A stretch of DNA of 48,650 bases from Flavobacteria bacterium RIFCSPLOWO2_12_FULL_35_11. Lineage in GTDB: Bacteria > Bacteroidota > Bacteroidia > Flavobacteriales > Flavobacteriaceae. The stretch lies in NCBI GenBank assembly GCA_001800975.1, contig MGWK01000061.1:1-48650 (forward strand). Direction: 5' to 3'. The notes under the pieces were generated by a model. The model was not told the origin of the DNA, searched no databases, and saw only the letters and a list, made by a program, of their open reading frames with translations. The position numbers and the translations under genes are program-made. Below, piece by piece: positions 17,235 through 25,446 of the stretch (the stretch's first letter is position 1; the number at the start of each line of letters is the position of its first letter).

Positions 17235-17849
17235 ATGTTTACAAAATTAATCCAATCTTCATCCTTGAAAAAAGCATTTTCTACACATTATGAATTCATT
17301 AAGCATCTTAAAAAAGGTGATGAGGTAGCTTATGCCCATCTTATAAAAACTTACTATAAACCATTGTGTGAATATGCTTTTGGGCTTTCCAGAGATACTT
17401 TTAAAGCAGAGGACATTGTCCAGAATGTACTTATCAGAATCTGGGAACAACGCAACAAAATAAAACCTGATTTATCTATTAAAAGTTATCTTTATAAAGC
17501 AGTTTATCATGAATTTATAAATCTATACCGAAAAGAAATTTCCATCAGTAAGATGGAAAAAAAGTATTTTGAGAGCATAAATCTCCTATATGAAGGGGAA
17601 GTGGAAGATGAAGAGTTATCTCGTTTAATGTCTTTTGTACAACATGAAATAGAACAATTGCCTCCTAAATGTAAAGAAACCTTTTTATTAAGCAAGAGGG
17701 AAGGGCTCAATTATGTTGAAATAGCTGAGTATCTTAATGTATCTGTCAAAACGGTAGAAAGTCAAATGAATATAGCGTTTTCTATGATTCGCAGAAAATT
17801 GGGGGATAAGATGCGCACTATTTTATTTCTGTTTTTCCCGAACATTTAA
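17235..17849 (+). CDS. RNA polymerase sigma-70 factor, ECF type (Bacteroidota FecI-like)
   Basis: A 204-residue ECF sigma factor. Region 2 spans about residues 28-100 (YYKPLCEYAFGLSRDTFKAEDIVQNVLIRIWEQ is the core). Region 4 spans about 138-195, with a helix-turn-helix in NYVEIAEYLNVSVKTVES. The combination matches the Bacteroidota sigma factors that pair with FecR and SusC through a TonB-linked trans-envelope signal. When substrate binds SusC, FecR would release this factor to transcribe susC and susD. It is transcribed away from fecR rather than in front of it, which is not the common order. Confidence 0.92.
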   Translation: MFTKLIQSSSLKKAFSTHYEFIKHLKKGDEVAYAHLIKTYYKPLCEYAFGLSRDTFKAEDIVQNVLIRIWEQRNKIKPDLSIKSYLYKAVYHEFINLYRKEISISKMEKKYFESINLLYEGEVEDEELSRLMSFVQHEIEQLPPKCKETFLLSKREGLNYVEIAEYLNVSVKTVESQMNIAFSMIRRKLGDKMRTILFLFFPNI

Positions 17850-17946
17850 ACATTATCCAATTAAAAAAATAAATTTTAATTTTATGCTGGATGTTTTTAA
17901 AATAATCATTCAGAATTTCCCAGACACGTTCTTTAAATCGTTTTGC

Positions 17947-17995
17947 CATGTCTTTTACTTTAATGGCAAATTGATAGGTAAAGACATGTTTTTTT
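17947..17995 (+). terminator. Terminator after the ECF sigma gene
   Basis: CATGTCTTTTAC (17947-17958) pairs with GTAAAGACATG (17978-17988), one base bulged, and is followed by a T-run to 17995. An alternative, overlapping stem pairs TTTGCCAT (17942-17949) with ATGGCAAA (17963-17970). It lies about 100 bases past the sigma stop and directly before the convergent integrase end. Confidence 0.55.
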
Positions 17996-17998
17996 CTT

Positions 17999-19231
17999 TC
18001 AGGCCTCTTTTTCCTTAAACCTCATCAAAAGGTTACCAATATCCTCACTTATTTTCGATTCAACAACTCTTGCAAATATTTGAGTTGTAGATAGTTTTGT
18101 GTGTCCTAAAAGTTTAGAAACCGTTTCTATTGGTACACCATTGGAAAGCATTACTGTAGTTGCAAAAGTATGTCTGGCAACATGAAACGTAATATGTTTG
18201 TGTATTCCGCAAGCCTCAACAATTTCTTTTAAATAACTATTTGTTTTCTGATTTGAACAAATAGGCAGTAATCTTTTTGAACTTATAGTTTCTGTGTTAG
18301 CTGTATACTTATCAATTATTTGCTGTGCTTTTGGCAAGATTGGCACTTTAACCGTTTCATTTGTTTTTTCTCGTTTGGTGAATATCCAGTGGTTGTTATC
18401 TATTCCTTTGCTGATTTGATTTACAGTAAGTTCTTTTAAATCAATATAAGACAAGCCTGTATAACAAGAAAACAAAAAACAGTCTTTAATTTTTTCTAAG
18501 CGTTCCTGATTAAAATAGGTATTCTCAATTAATTGTAATTCTCTTTCTGACAGATAATGTCGATCATATTTATCAAATTTTAATTGAACTTGATTAAAAG
18601 GGTTCTTAGCTATCCATTCCAATTTTACTGCGAGGTTAATCATCTTCTTAAAGCGTTCCAAATGCTTCATCACGCCATTATTAGCCAAAACATATTGCTT
18701 CTTTGAATTTTTGCACTTTCTCAAGTATTGCTCAAAATCACAAATAAACCGATAGTTCAATTGTTTTAAGTAAATGTCACTTTCTGTTAACTTTTGATCT
18801 AAAAACTTATGCAAATACTTTTCAGTGGTATAATAGTTCTTCATGGTGCCAAACTTCAATACCGTAATCATAGTGGAGTTATGGTAAGCAATCAGTTCTT
18901 TCAAGGTTTTATGCGTGTCATCTTCCCCTAGATAACGAGCTTTGATTGCATTGGCGGAAACAATTTTATCTTCTTCCAATAATTGTTTATGGCAGTCCAA
19001 TAATTGACTATAAACCTGGTCCAAATAAGTGTTTAATAGTCTAATTTTATTAGTGGTTCCACGTCCTCTATTTTTTGAAGAATCCCATTCTTTAAATAAA
19101 ATGGTCCTTTTAAGGCTAATTTCTGAACGTTGTCCATTAACTGTAATACGAACATAGATTGATAGTTGGCTCGTAGTGCCTCTTGATTTTCTTGTGAAGA
19201 TAATAAGTGAAAAGGTGCTGTTTGTCTGCAT
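17999..19231 (-). CDS. Tyrosine recombinase (integrase) of Bacteroidota type, catalytic Tyr replaced by Phe
   Basis: A 410-residue protein from the ATG at 19231, preferred because MQTNSTFSLI is the usual start of this family. Order: N-terminal arm-binding beta domain (about 1-75), SAM-like core-binding domain (about 105-205), catalytic domain (about 220-400). The core has R-KT (about 287-290), HVARH (H350, R353) and LLGH (H377). The first conserved Arg is replaced by Ser (S261 in CYTGLSY), which is also known for IntDOT and is tolerated there. However, the nucleophile position reads TTQIFARV: F386, codon TTT at 18076-18074, instead of Tyr. No Tyr follows, so strand cleavage should be impossible. 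It sits next to the 3' end of tRNA-Pro, a classic island integration site. Confidence 0.9.
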   Translation of the reverse strand: MQTNSTFSLIIFTRKSRGTTSQLSIYVRITVNGQRSEISLKRTILFKEWDSSKNRGRGTTNKIRLLNTYLDQVYSQLLDCHKQLLEEDKIVSANAIKARYLGEDDTHKTLKELIAYHNSTMITVLKFGTMKNYYTTEKYLHKFLDQKLTESDIYLKQLNYRFICDFEQYLRKCKNSKKQYVLANNGVMKHLERFKKMINLAVKLEWIAKNPFNQVQLKFDKYDRHYLSERELQLIENTYFNQERLEKIKDCFLFSCYTGLSYIDLKELTVNQISKGIDNNHWIFTKREKTNETVKVPILPKAQQIIDKYTANTETISSKRLLPICSNQKTNSYLKEIVEACGIHKHITFHVARHTFATTVMLSNGVPIETVSKLLGHTKLSTTQIFARVVESKISEDIGNLLMRFKEKEA

Positions 19232-19380
19232 TTTATAAATTTTTAGTTTAACAAATTTTTGTAAAGACAAAAGCCTATTTGTTCTTAAAAGTTCTTTAAA
19301 ATTACGACAATTTTTGTGAGATAGTGTACACCTAATTGCACACCTTTTAGTTGATTTTAAATGAAATCAATTGATATCAT

Positions 19381-19423
19381 AAAAAACAAAAAACACTGAT
19401 AATCATACGATTAACAGTGTTTT
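19381..19423 (-). terminator. Intrinsic terminator of the tRNA operon
   Basis: AAAACACTG (19390-19398) pairs with CAGTGTTTT (19415-19423). Read on the minus strand the stem runs into a long T-rich stretch (19389 down to 19377). It lies 20 bases past the 3' end of tRNA-Pro. Confidence 0.75.
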
Positions 19424-19443
19424 GATATAACCTAAAACTAGGT

Positions 19444-19521
19444 TGGTCGGGGTGGCAGGATTCGAACCTGCGACCTCCTGCTCCCAAAGCAGGCGCGATA
19501 ACCGGGCTACGCTACACCCCG
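19444..19521 (-). tRNA. tRNA-Pro (anticodon TGG)
   Basis: On the minus strand the acceptor arms CGGGGTG and CACCCCG pair fully and are followed by ACCA, so the CCA end is encoded. The anticodon stem-loop is CCTGC-TTTGGGA-GCAGG with anticodon TGG. The T arm is GCAGG-TTCGAAT-CCTGC. The 3' end points toward the recombinase gene about 210 bases away, the usual arrangement for an island using this tRNA as attachment site. Confidence 0.96.
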
Positions 19522-19558
19522 CGTAAATTTTTACCCAAACTTTCTGAGCTCAGTTTTG

Positions 19559-19585
19559 ACGTGCTTGACACTGTGCTACAACCCT
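19559..19585 (-). pseudogene. Possible tRNA 5'-half relic between two tRNA genes
   Basis: On the minus strand this stretch begins GGGTTGTAGCACAGTG, which resembles the acceptor strand, TA junction and D-stem of a bacterial tRNA. No matching anticodon arm, T arm or 3' acceptor strand follows. It may be what remains of a third tRNA of the cluster, or chance similarity. Confidence 0.35.
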
Positions 19586-19598
19586 AAAAATAAAAAAG

Positions 19599-19682
19599 CG
19601 GAGAGACAGGGACTCGAACCCTGGCGACAGTTACCCGTCGACAGATTAGCAATCTGCTCCGTTACCACTCCGGCACCTCTCC
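19599..19682 (-). tRNA. tRNA-Ser (anticodon GCT)
   Basis: On the minus strand the acceptor GGAGAGG pairs with TCTCTCC plus a discriminator G. The anticodon stem-loop CAGA-TTGCTAA-TCTG carries GCT. A long variable arm (GTCGACGGGTAACTGTCGC) marks a class II tRNA, as expected for Ser. The T arm is CAGGG-TTCGAGT-CCCTG. CCA is not encoded. It is transcribed ahead of tRNA-Pro. Confidence 0.95.
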
Positions 19683-19716
19683 TAATATTTGCTTTATGCA
19701 ACTTATTTTTGCGAGT

Positions 19717-19748
19717 GCAAATGTAGCATTACAAATGCATTCACACAA
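19717..19748 (-). promoter_or_regulatory. Promoter of the tRNA-Ser/tRNA-Pro operon
   Basis: On the minus strand TTG (19748-19746) is followed after 20 bases by TACATTTGC (19725-19717), a full match to the Bacteroidota -33 TTTG / -7 TAnnTTTG pattern with correct spacing. It ends 34 bases upstream of tRNA-Ser. Confidence 0.7.
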
Positions 19749-19785
19749 CATTTATTTGACTTTTTTAATGAAAATAGGCACTTAT

Positions 19786-21840
19786 TTATTCAGGATATTC
19801 AATTCGCAAATGATAAATATTCTTTAACTTCTTCTTTAACACCTTTTTAATGGTTTGCAACTCTTTAAAAGTAATATCGGCATTCATAAATTGGCCGTCA
19901 TCCATTTGCTTGTTTACAATTTTTTCAACCAATTCATCAAACGACTTGGCTGTAGGTTCTTTGATGCTTTTAGAAGATGCTTCCACGGCATCACACATCA
20001 TCAATATGGCCGTTTCTTTAGAAAATGGTATTGGCCCAGGGTAATGAAAATGGCTTTCGGCAAAAACGTTCCCGCTCAATTCTTCTTCTTTCTTGAAAAA
20101 ATAATAAACCAAGGTAGTTCCGTGGTGTGTTCTTATAAAATCAATAATTCTGTCGGGGATATGATTCTTTTTCGCCATTTCCACACCATTAATAATATGG
20201 TCTATAATAATTTTAGCGCTGTCGGTTGGCGTAAGTTCATTATGGGGATTCACATTGGTAACCTGATTTTCCGTAAAATACATAGGATTTTCTATTTTAC
20301 CGATATCATGATACAATGCCCCGGTTCTTACCAACATGGAATTTGCGTGAATTTCATTGGCACAGGCTTCAGCCAAATTGGCAACTTGTAATGAGTGCTG
20401 GAATGTTCCCGGTGCTTTTTCGGCCAATTCACGCAATAATTTTGAATTTGTATTCGACAATTCTTTTAAAGATTCATCCGAAACCAAACCAAAAAGCTTT
20501 TCGAATATATAAATTAACGGCAAAACAAATAGCGTTGCCGCGCCGTTCATAGCAAAATAAGTCAGTTTTTCAAAATTTAAATGTTGGGCATTCCCTTCCT
20601 GAATAACAGAAAAAGCAAAATAGGCCACAAAATAAACAAATGTAATTTGCAACACAGAAAGAAATAAGTTTGCTCTTTTATACAACTCTGAAATCGTTAA
20701 AATAGTCACTATTCCCGCAATTATTTGCAAGAAAACAAATTCGAAACTGTTAGGCACTATAAAACCTAGCAACAATACGGTTAATGTATGCGCAAATAAA
20801 CCCAACCTAGAATCGAAAAAAGCTTTTAATACCAGCGGCAATATGACTATGGGCGCCACATAAATAAACTTGGCATCATATTTAACAATAAGCGTAATTA
20901 ACAAGATAACCAGTACCATATTAAAAAATATGAACGTTACTTTATTGTTATTGTCAAAAATGTCCAGTCGGTATTTTCTTAAAAAAAGCAACAGCATTAA
21001 AAATGACAATGCCACCAATAATGAATATCCCAAAACAATCCAATTGGAATTGGATTTGCTCCAAACCTGTGAATCAAATTCATTTTTAAGTGAATTTAGT
21101 TTAACCAACTTTTCACCTTCAACAATATCTCCTTTAAAAATAATCCGTTCTTTTTCAGCAACCAACCCTTTTGTATAGGAAATATGGCTTAAATTTTCAT
21201 CATATGCTTTTTGCGTAAAATTTTCATCAAAGGTTACATTGTGTTTTAATTCGTTTGAAATAATTGTTAAAATCGCCTTCTCTTCTCTTGATAAAGCCTG
21301 CTTTCCAAATTTGCTCTTAAGGAAGTCCGAAATTTGAGTTGATATAAAAAGTTTGGTTGGCTGAATGTCCTGAATGGCATTTCCCTTTCTTAAAGTTATT
21401 TCAACTTTATCAACTTTTTGCTCACTGAGCGGATCCAAATAGCCGTATTCGTATATTTCGTTTAAAATTTCGTCCGCTTTTTGTAATAGCCTGTTTTTGT
21501 TTTGCTTGGATAAATTGGTTGTGGCCAAATATTCCAAAATCTTTTCAGAAGTGTTTTTCCTGACAGCTAAAACAATTTCTTCATTGTACTCAAAAAATTG
21601 TTTTGAAGTTTCCTTAATTTGCAGTTTTTCCGCTTCAATTTCCTGATTGGATTTTTTAATGGAGAAATCAAATGGCGAGTAATAATTTTCATATTGCCAA
21701 GGTTTCCCTTTCTGAAATTCATACTTAAATTGTCCTCCTTTTGGGAATAAGTAAACAACTAAAACTATAGTGATAATGTATAAGAATAGTTTATAGATTA
21801 AGGAGTGATTTACAAGTAATTTATTTATTATTTTTTTCAC
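19786..21840 (-). CDS. PgpH-type membrane HD-domain phosphohydrolase (c-di-AMP phosphodiesterase)
   Basis: A 684-residue inner-membrane protein. An N-terminal membrane helix (about 13-33) is followed by a long extracytoplasmic 7TMR-HDED-type region (about 40-255). A block of about seven helices spans about 263-455, and a cytoplasmic HDIG/HD domain about 470-660. The HD metal motifs are visible: FQHSLQVANLA near 480 and ALYHDIGKIENP near 510, then DHIINGVEMA and FIRTHHG. Family members such as PgpH of Listeria hydrolyse the second messenger c-di-AMP, which controls osmolyte and potassium balance. It is transcribed alone, just upstream of the tRNA operon. Confidence 0.9.
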   Translation of the reverse strand: MKKIINKLLVNHSLIYKLFLYIITIVLVVYLFPKGGQFKYEFQKGKPWQYENYYSPFDFSIKKSNQEIEAEKLQIKETSKQFFEYNEEIVLAVRKNTSEKILEYLATTNLSKQNKNRLLQKADEILNEIYEYGYLDPLSEQKVDKVEITLRKGNAIQDIQPTKLFISTQISDFLKSKFGKQALSREEKAILTIISNELKHNVTFDENFTQKAYDENLSHISYTKGLVAEKERIIFKGDIVEGEKLVKLNSLKNEFDSQVWSKSNSNWIVLGYSLLVALSFLMLLLFLRKYRLDIFDNNNKVTFIFFNMVLVILLITLIVKYDAKFIYVAPIVILPLVLKAFFDSRLGLFAHTLTVLLLGFIVPNSFEFVFLQIIAGIVTILTISELYKRANLFLSVLQITFVYFVAYFAFSVIQEGNAQHLNFEKLTYFAMNGAATLFVLPLIYIFEKLFGLVSDESLKELSNTNSKLLRELAEKAPGTFQHSLQVANLAEACANEIHANSMLVRTGALYHDIGKIENPMYFTENQVTNVNPHNELTPTDSAKIIIDHIINGVEMAKKNHIPDRIIDFIRTHHGTTLVYYFFKKEEELSGNVFAESHFHYPGPIPFSKETAILMMCDAVEASSKSIKEPTAKSFDELVEKIVNKQMDDGQFMNADITFKELQTIKKVLKKKLKNIYHLRIEYPE

Positions 21841-22135
21841 TAAATCTTTATTTGCGCTCCAAAAATAACAATTATTATGTTACGCGCATTTTTAGCCGAC
21901 ATTATTTTTAATTCATCAGGTTAATAAAAATCCACTATTTTTTAAGTGAATACAAAATCAAATGGAATAAACCCTCCTCGAAAAACTAAAAAATTGTATA
22001 AAATTGCTTAATTTCGCAATTGAATTTTTGATTAAACACAAAATGAAATGAGCATAATGGAATTGCAGTTCATGCACTGTTGAAATTATGCGAATTCGTT
22101 TTCACCAATAATAAATAAATAAATAATAGCTACAA

Positions 22136-23311
22136 ATGAAAGAAGTTGTCATTGTATCCGTTGCCAGAACGCCAATAGGAAGCCTATTAGGCAGTTTGTC
22201 TGATATCCCAGCCCCAAAATTAGGGGAAGTTGCTATTAGAGGCGCTTTAAATAAAATAAAATTAGACCCAAAACTTGTTGATGAAGTTTTTATGGGAAAT
22301 GTAGTTTCTGCCGGATTGGGCCAAGCGCCAGCAAGGCAAGCGGCACTTTTTGCCGGCATTCCAAATACCGTTCCTTGCACCACAGTCAATAAAGTTTGTG
22401 CTTCAGGAATGAAAGCGATTATGCTTGCCGCACAAGCAATTAAAACTGGCGATGCTGAAATTATTGTTGCTGGCGGTATGGAAAATATGAGTAAAATTCC
22501 GCATTATCTTGAAGGAAGAAAAGCCACCAAACTGGGCAATATTACTGTTGCCGATGGATTGTTGGTTGATGGTTTGATAAATGTGTATGATCAAAAACAT
22601 ATGGGAACTTGTGGTGACTTATGCGCTGATGAATTTAAATTCACAAGAGAAGATCAAGATAATTTTGCCATAGCATCCTATAAAAAATCTGCAGATGCCT
22701 GGGCAAAAGGGAAATTTTCAAATGAAGTTGTTCCGGTTGAAATTCCGCAAAGAAAAGGTGATCCTATCATTTTTGCTGAAGATGAAGAGTACAAAAATGT
22801 TGATTTGGCAAAAATCCCAACCTTACGCCCTGTTTTTAGCAAAGACGGAACCGTAACTGCCGCAAATGCATCTACATTAAATGATGGCGCTGCAGCTTTG
22901 GTAATTATGAGCGCAGACAAAGCCAAAGAATTAAATCTTAAACCAATCGCCAAAATAATTGGTTATGCAGATGCCGCACATGAACCTGAATGGTTTACCA
23001 CCGCTCCGGCAAAGGCAATTCCTAAAGCATTGGCTAAAGCCGGTTTAAAAATAGAGGATATTGATTATTTTGAATTTAATGAGGCTTTCTCAGTAGTTGG
23101 ATTGGCCAATATTAAACTTTTAGGCATTGATGCTTCAAAAGTGAATGTGAATGGCGGCGCTGTTTCTTTAGGACATCCGCTTGGCATGTCTGGCGCAAGA
23201 ATTGTAATTACATTGGCTTCAGTATTGAAACAAAATAAAGCAAAATATGGTGCAGCGGCAATATGTAATGGCGGCGGCGGTGCAAGTGCTATTATAATTG
23301 AACGCCTGTAA
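22136..23311 (+). CDS. Acetyl-CoA C-acetyltransferase (thiolase)
   Basis: A 391-residue thiolase, cytoplasmic, joining two acetyl-CoA to acetoacetyl-CoA or cleaving 3-ketoacyl-CoA. The acyl-carrying Cys is C88 in VNKVCASGMKA. The NEAF motif, the His in GGAVSLGHPLGMSGAR and the second catalytic Cys in CNGGGGASA near the C-terminus are all present, so it should be active. Length is normal. Ketogenic or beta-oxidation direction cannot be decided. The NlpC/P60 gene follows after 9 bases. The 295-base region upstream, shared with divergent pgpH, shows no obvious regulator site. Confidence 0.93.
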   Translation: MKEVVIVSVARTPIGSLLGSLSDIPAPKLGEVAIRGALNKIKLDPKLVDEVFMGNVVSAGLGQAPARQAALFAGIPNTVPCTTVNKVCASGMKAIMLAAQAIKTGDAEIIVAGGMENMSKIPHYLEGRKATKLGNITVADGLLVDGLINVYDQKHMGTCGDLCADEFKFTREDQDNFAIASYKKSADAWAKGKFSNEVVPVEIPQRKGDPIIFAEDEEYKNVDLAKIPTLRPVFSKDGTVTAANASTLNDGAAALVIMSADKAKELNLKPIAKIIGYADAAHEPEWFTTAPAKAIPKALAKAGLKIEDIDYFEFNEAFSVVGLANIKLLGIDASKVNVNGGAVSLGHPLGMSGARIVITLASVLKQNKAKYGAAAICNGGGGASAIIIERL

Positions 23312-23320
23312 ATTTATTTT

Positions 23321-24091
23321 ATGTCATACGGAATTTGTAATTTAAGTATTGTTCCTGTTAGAATTGAGCCAAGCGATAAAAGTGAAATGGTTTCCCAACT
23401 TCTGTTTGGAGAACATTTTAAAGTGCTTGAAATTCAAAAAAAATGGAGTAAAATACGAATAGCATATGACAATTATGAAGGCTGGATTGACACCAACCAA
23501 TTCCTTTTTCTTTCAGAAGAAAATTATCTGGAAATGGATGTGTCAAACAGTGCCTTGGCGGGTGAATTAATAGATTTTGTTACCGATGAAAATGAGTCAT
23601 TTTCAACCATCACAATTGGTGCATCTCTTCCCTTTTATAAGGATAAAAATTTAAAATTGGGACCTGTAAATTACCGTTATGAAGGACAGGTTTTTACCGG
23701 GAAACAACCCAAAGAAATGCTGATTGAAATGGCCGCTAAATTTTTAAATGCACCCTATTTATGGGGTGGGAAAACGTCTTTTGGGATAGATTGTTCCGGT
23801 TTTACGCAAATGGTGTACAAACTTTGCGGCTATAAATTATTGCGTGATGCTGGCCAACAGGCAACTCAAGGTGAAGTTTTAAGTTTTATTGAAGAAAGTG
23901 AACCTGGGGATTTGGCTTTTTTTGACAATGAAGAAGGGGTGATCGTCCACGTTGGTATCATCATGAACGACAATTATATTATTCACGCACACGGTAAAAT
24001 TAGAATTGACAGAATTGACCACAGCGGTATTTTTAATGTGGATACGCAAAGGCACACGCATAAATTAAGAGTCATTAAAAAGATTATATAA
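23321..24091 (+). CDS. SH3-domain NlpC/P60 (C40) peptidase
   Basis: A 256-residue cysteine peptidase that likely cleaves peptidoglycan-derived peptides (gamma-D-glutamyl-diamino acid bonds). A bacterial SH3-like domain lies at about 1-65 (LLFGEHFKVLEIQKKWSKIR), a second beta segment at about 75-125 and the NlpC/P60 domain at about 133-256. The catalytic triad is visible: C158 in GIDCSGFTQMVY, H210 in VIVHVGI and H222 in IIHAHGK. There is no clear signal peptide, so it may act in the cytoplasm on recycled muropeptides, as proposed for similar unsecreted family members. It is probably co-transcribed with the thiolase gene and ends at a strong terminator. Confidence 0.9.
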   Translation: MSYGICNLSIVPVRIEPSDKSEMVSQLLFGEHFKVLEIQKKWSKIRIAYDNYEGWIDTNQFLFLSEENYLEMDVSNSALAGELIDFVTDENESFSTITIGASLPFYKDKNLKLGPVNYRYEGQVFTGKQPKEMLIEMAAKFLNAPYLWGGKTSFGIDCSGFTQMVYKLCGYKLLRDAGQQATQGEVLSFIEESEPGDLAFFDNEEGVIVHVGIIMNDNYIIHAHGKIRIDRIDHSGIFNVDTQRHTHKLRVIKKII

Positions 24092-24118
24092 AAAAGCCCA
24101 CGAAATCGTGGGCTTTTT
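24091..24118. terminator. Bidirectional intrinsic terminator
   Basis: AAAAAGCCCACGA (24091-24103) pairs perfectly with TCGTGGGCTTTTT (24106-24118), with A/T runs on both sides. It serves the NlpC/P60 gene on the plus strand and the TPR gene (stop at 24141) on the minus strand. Confidence 0.9.
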
Positions 24119-24140
24119 CTTTTTAAAATATCGTCAAAAA

Positions 24141-25421
24141 TTATTGTTTTACTTTTTCGTAAACAACTCTAATTTTCTCAAGTTTATCAGTCATTTCTAA
24201 ATTTTCATACAATCCCATGAGCGTTTGAATAACGTTAATGCTGTTAGGATTCAACTCATACGCTTTTTCATAATAAGGCAATGCTTTTCTGTAAATATCA
24301 AATTGTTGCACCTGAAGTTTGTCATATTTTTTGAAATCAGCCAAACTTTTATTCATCTCTTCAATAATAGGAGCGGCTTTTTCAATAATTGCAGCACCAA
24401 TATTATTGTAAGCATCTGCATAATCAGGTTTTAATTCAATGGCTTTTTCAAAATTTTTGATGGCTTCATCAATATTTTTTTGGTCCATATTCATGACACC
24501 AACATTATAATACAAGGTTGGTTCCGTAGGATTTAATCGAATAGCCTCTTCTAAACGTTCTTTAAATTTAGCATTGTCGCCAGCTTTATAGTAAATATTT
24601 GCTTCGTCAATTAACAAAGAATAACTGCTTGGAAATTCTGTTCTTCCTTTTGATATGATCTCTAAAGCTTTTTCATTATTTCCTTTATCAGAATAATTTT
24701 GTGCTAAATTTTTGAAAATCATTTCACGTCTTGATTCTTTTTTCTCTTCTCTTGGATTTTGAGCCAATCCTAATTTAACCTGTAAATCCATAGCTTTTTT
24801 ATCACCGTAAACAACATCTTCTCCAGATGCTTTGTCTGTTGCAATAAAAACTGTTGTGATTCCTGTGTATTTTAAATCCAAAAGTTGCTCATATAATTTA
24901 ATAGAGGTGTCATAATCCTTAGCAAAATAGTAAACTAAGGCTGCATTGTCTAAATAAGAAGTATCTCTTAGGCTTAATGCATACACTTGTTGAAATTCTT
25001 TAGCCGCTTTAAGATAATCGGTATTTTCTTTAGTTTCTATCGCTTTATTGTAATCATTAGAAGCACTTTCCGCAACAGAAACAATCATTTTATTAAGCAA
25101 TTGGCCAATCTCAGCAGAATATTTAGGCTTATTGGTTTCATTTTCATAACTAATTAACTGATTAAATGCAGCACCAACTTTATCAATATCTGCCTGAGGC
25201 GCTCCATTTTGATACAATGTCAAACCCTTTAAATAATAAAATTTAGCTTTTGTTTTTTGATCTGCATTTGCTATTAAACCTTCAGCCTGATTAATTGCTG
25301 TTATTGCTGTAGCAAAATCATTTGATTTAACCGCTTTTTCAGCAGTTTTCAGTTCATCGTTTTGTGCGAATACTGTCATACTAATAAAAAAAGCTGACAG
25401 AATTATTAATTGTTTTCTCAT
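24141..25421 (-). CDS. TPR-repeat protein, secreted or periplasmic
   Basis: A 426-residue protein with a Sec signal peptide (MRKQLIILSAFFISMTVFAQ) and tetratricopeptide repeats along its length. The clearest are near 245-350, for example NPTEPTLYYNVGVMNMDQ followed by EAIKNFEKAIELKPDYADAY. No enzymatic motif is visible. TPR proteins act as scaffolds for protein complexes; partner unknown. The gene starts 25 bases after gyrA and is probably transcribed with it, though no functional link to gyrase is evident. Confidence 0.85.
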   Translation of the reverse strand: MRKQLIILSAFFISMTVFAQNDELKTAEKAVKSNDFATAITAINQAEGLIANADQKTKAKFYYLKGLTLYQNGAPQADIDKVGAAFNQLISYENETNKPKYSAEIGQLLNKMIVSVAESASNDYNKAIETKENTDYLKAAKEFQQVYALSLRDTSYLDNAALVYYFAKDYDTSIKLYEQLLDLKYTGITTVFIATDKASGEDVVYGDKKAMDLQVKLGLAQNPREEKKESRREMIFKNLAQNYSDKGNNEKALEIISKGRTEFPSSYSLLIDEANIYYKAGDNAKFKERLEEAIRLNPTEPTLYYNVGVMNMDQKNIDEAIKNFEKAIELKPDYADAYNNIGAAIIEKAAPIIEEMNKSLADFKKYDKLQVQQFDIYRKALPYYEKAYELNPNSINVIQTLMGLYENLEMTDKLEKIRVVYEKVKQ

Positions 25422-25446
25422 TTTTTTCTGATTTATTATTACTGTT

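Noticed and set aside
754-18060. Composite transposon between the direct repeats
   Set aside because: The repeats are gene ends, not insertion-sequence ends. No transposase or terminal inverted repeats are found within or beside them.
17998-18064. Integrase truncated at its C-terminus compared with the relic tail
   Set aside because: The relic ends ELNRAII after KEK, but the intact gene ends KEKEA with all core motifs present, so the end differs by lineage rather than by truncation.
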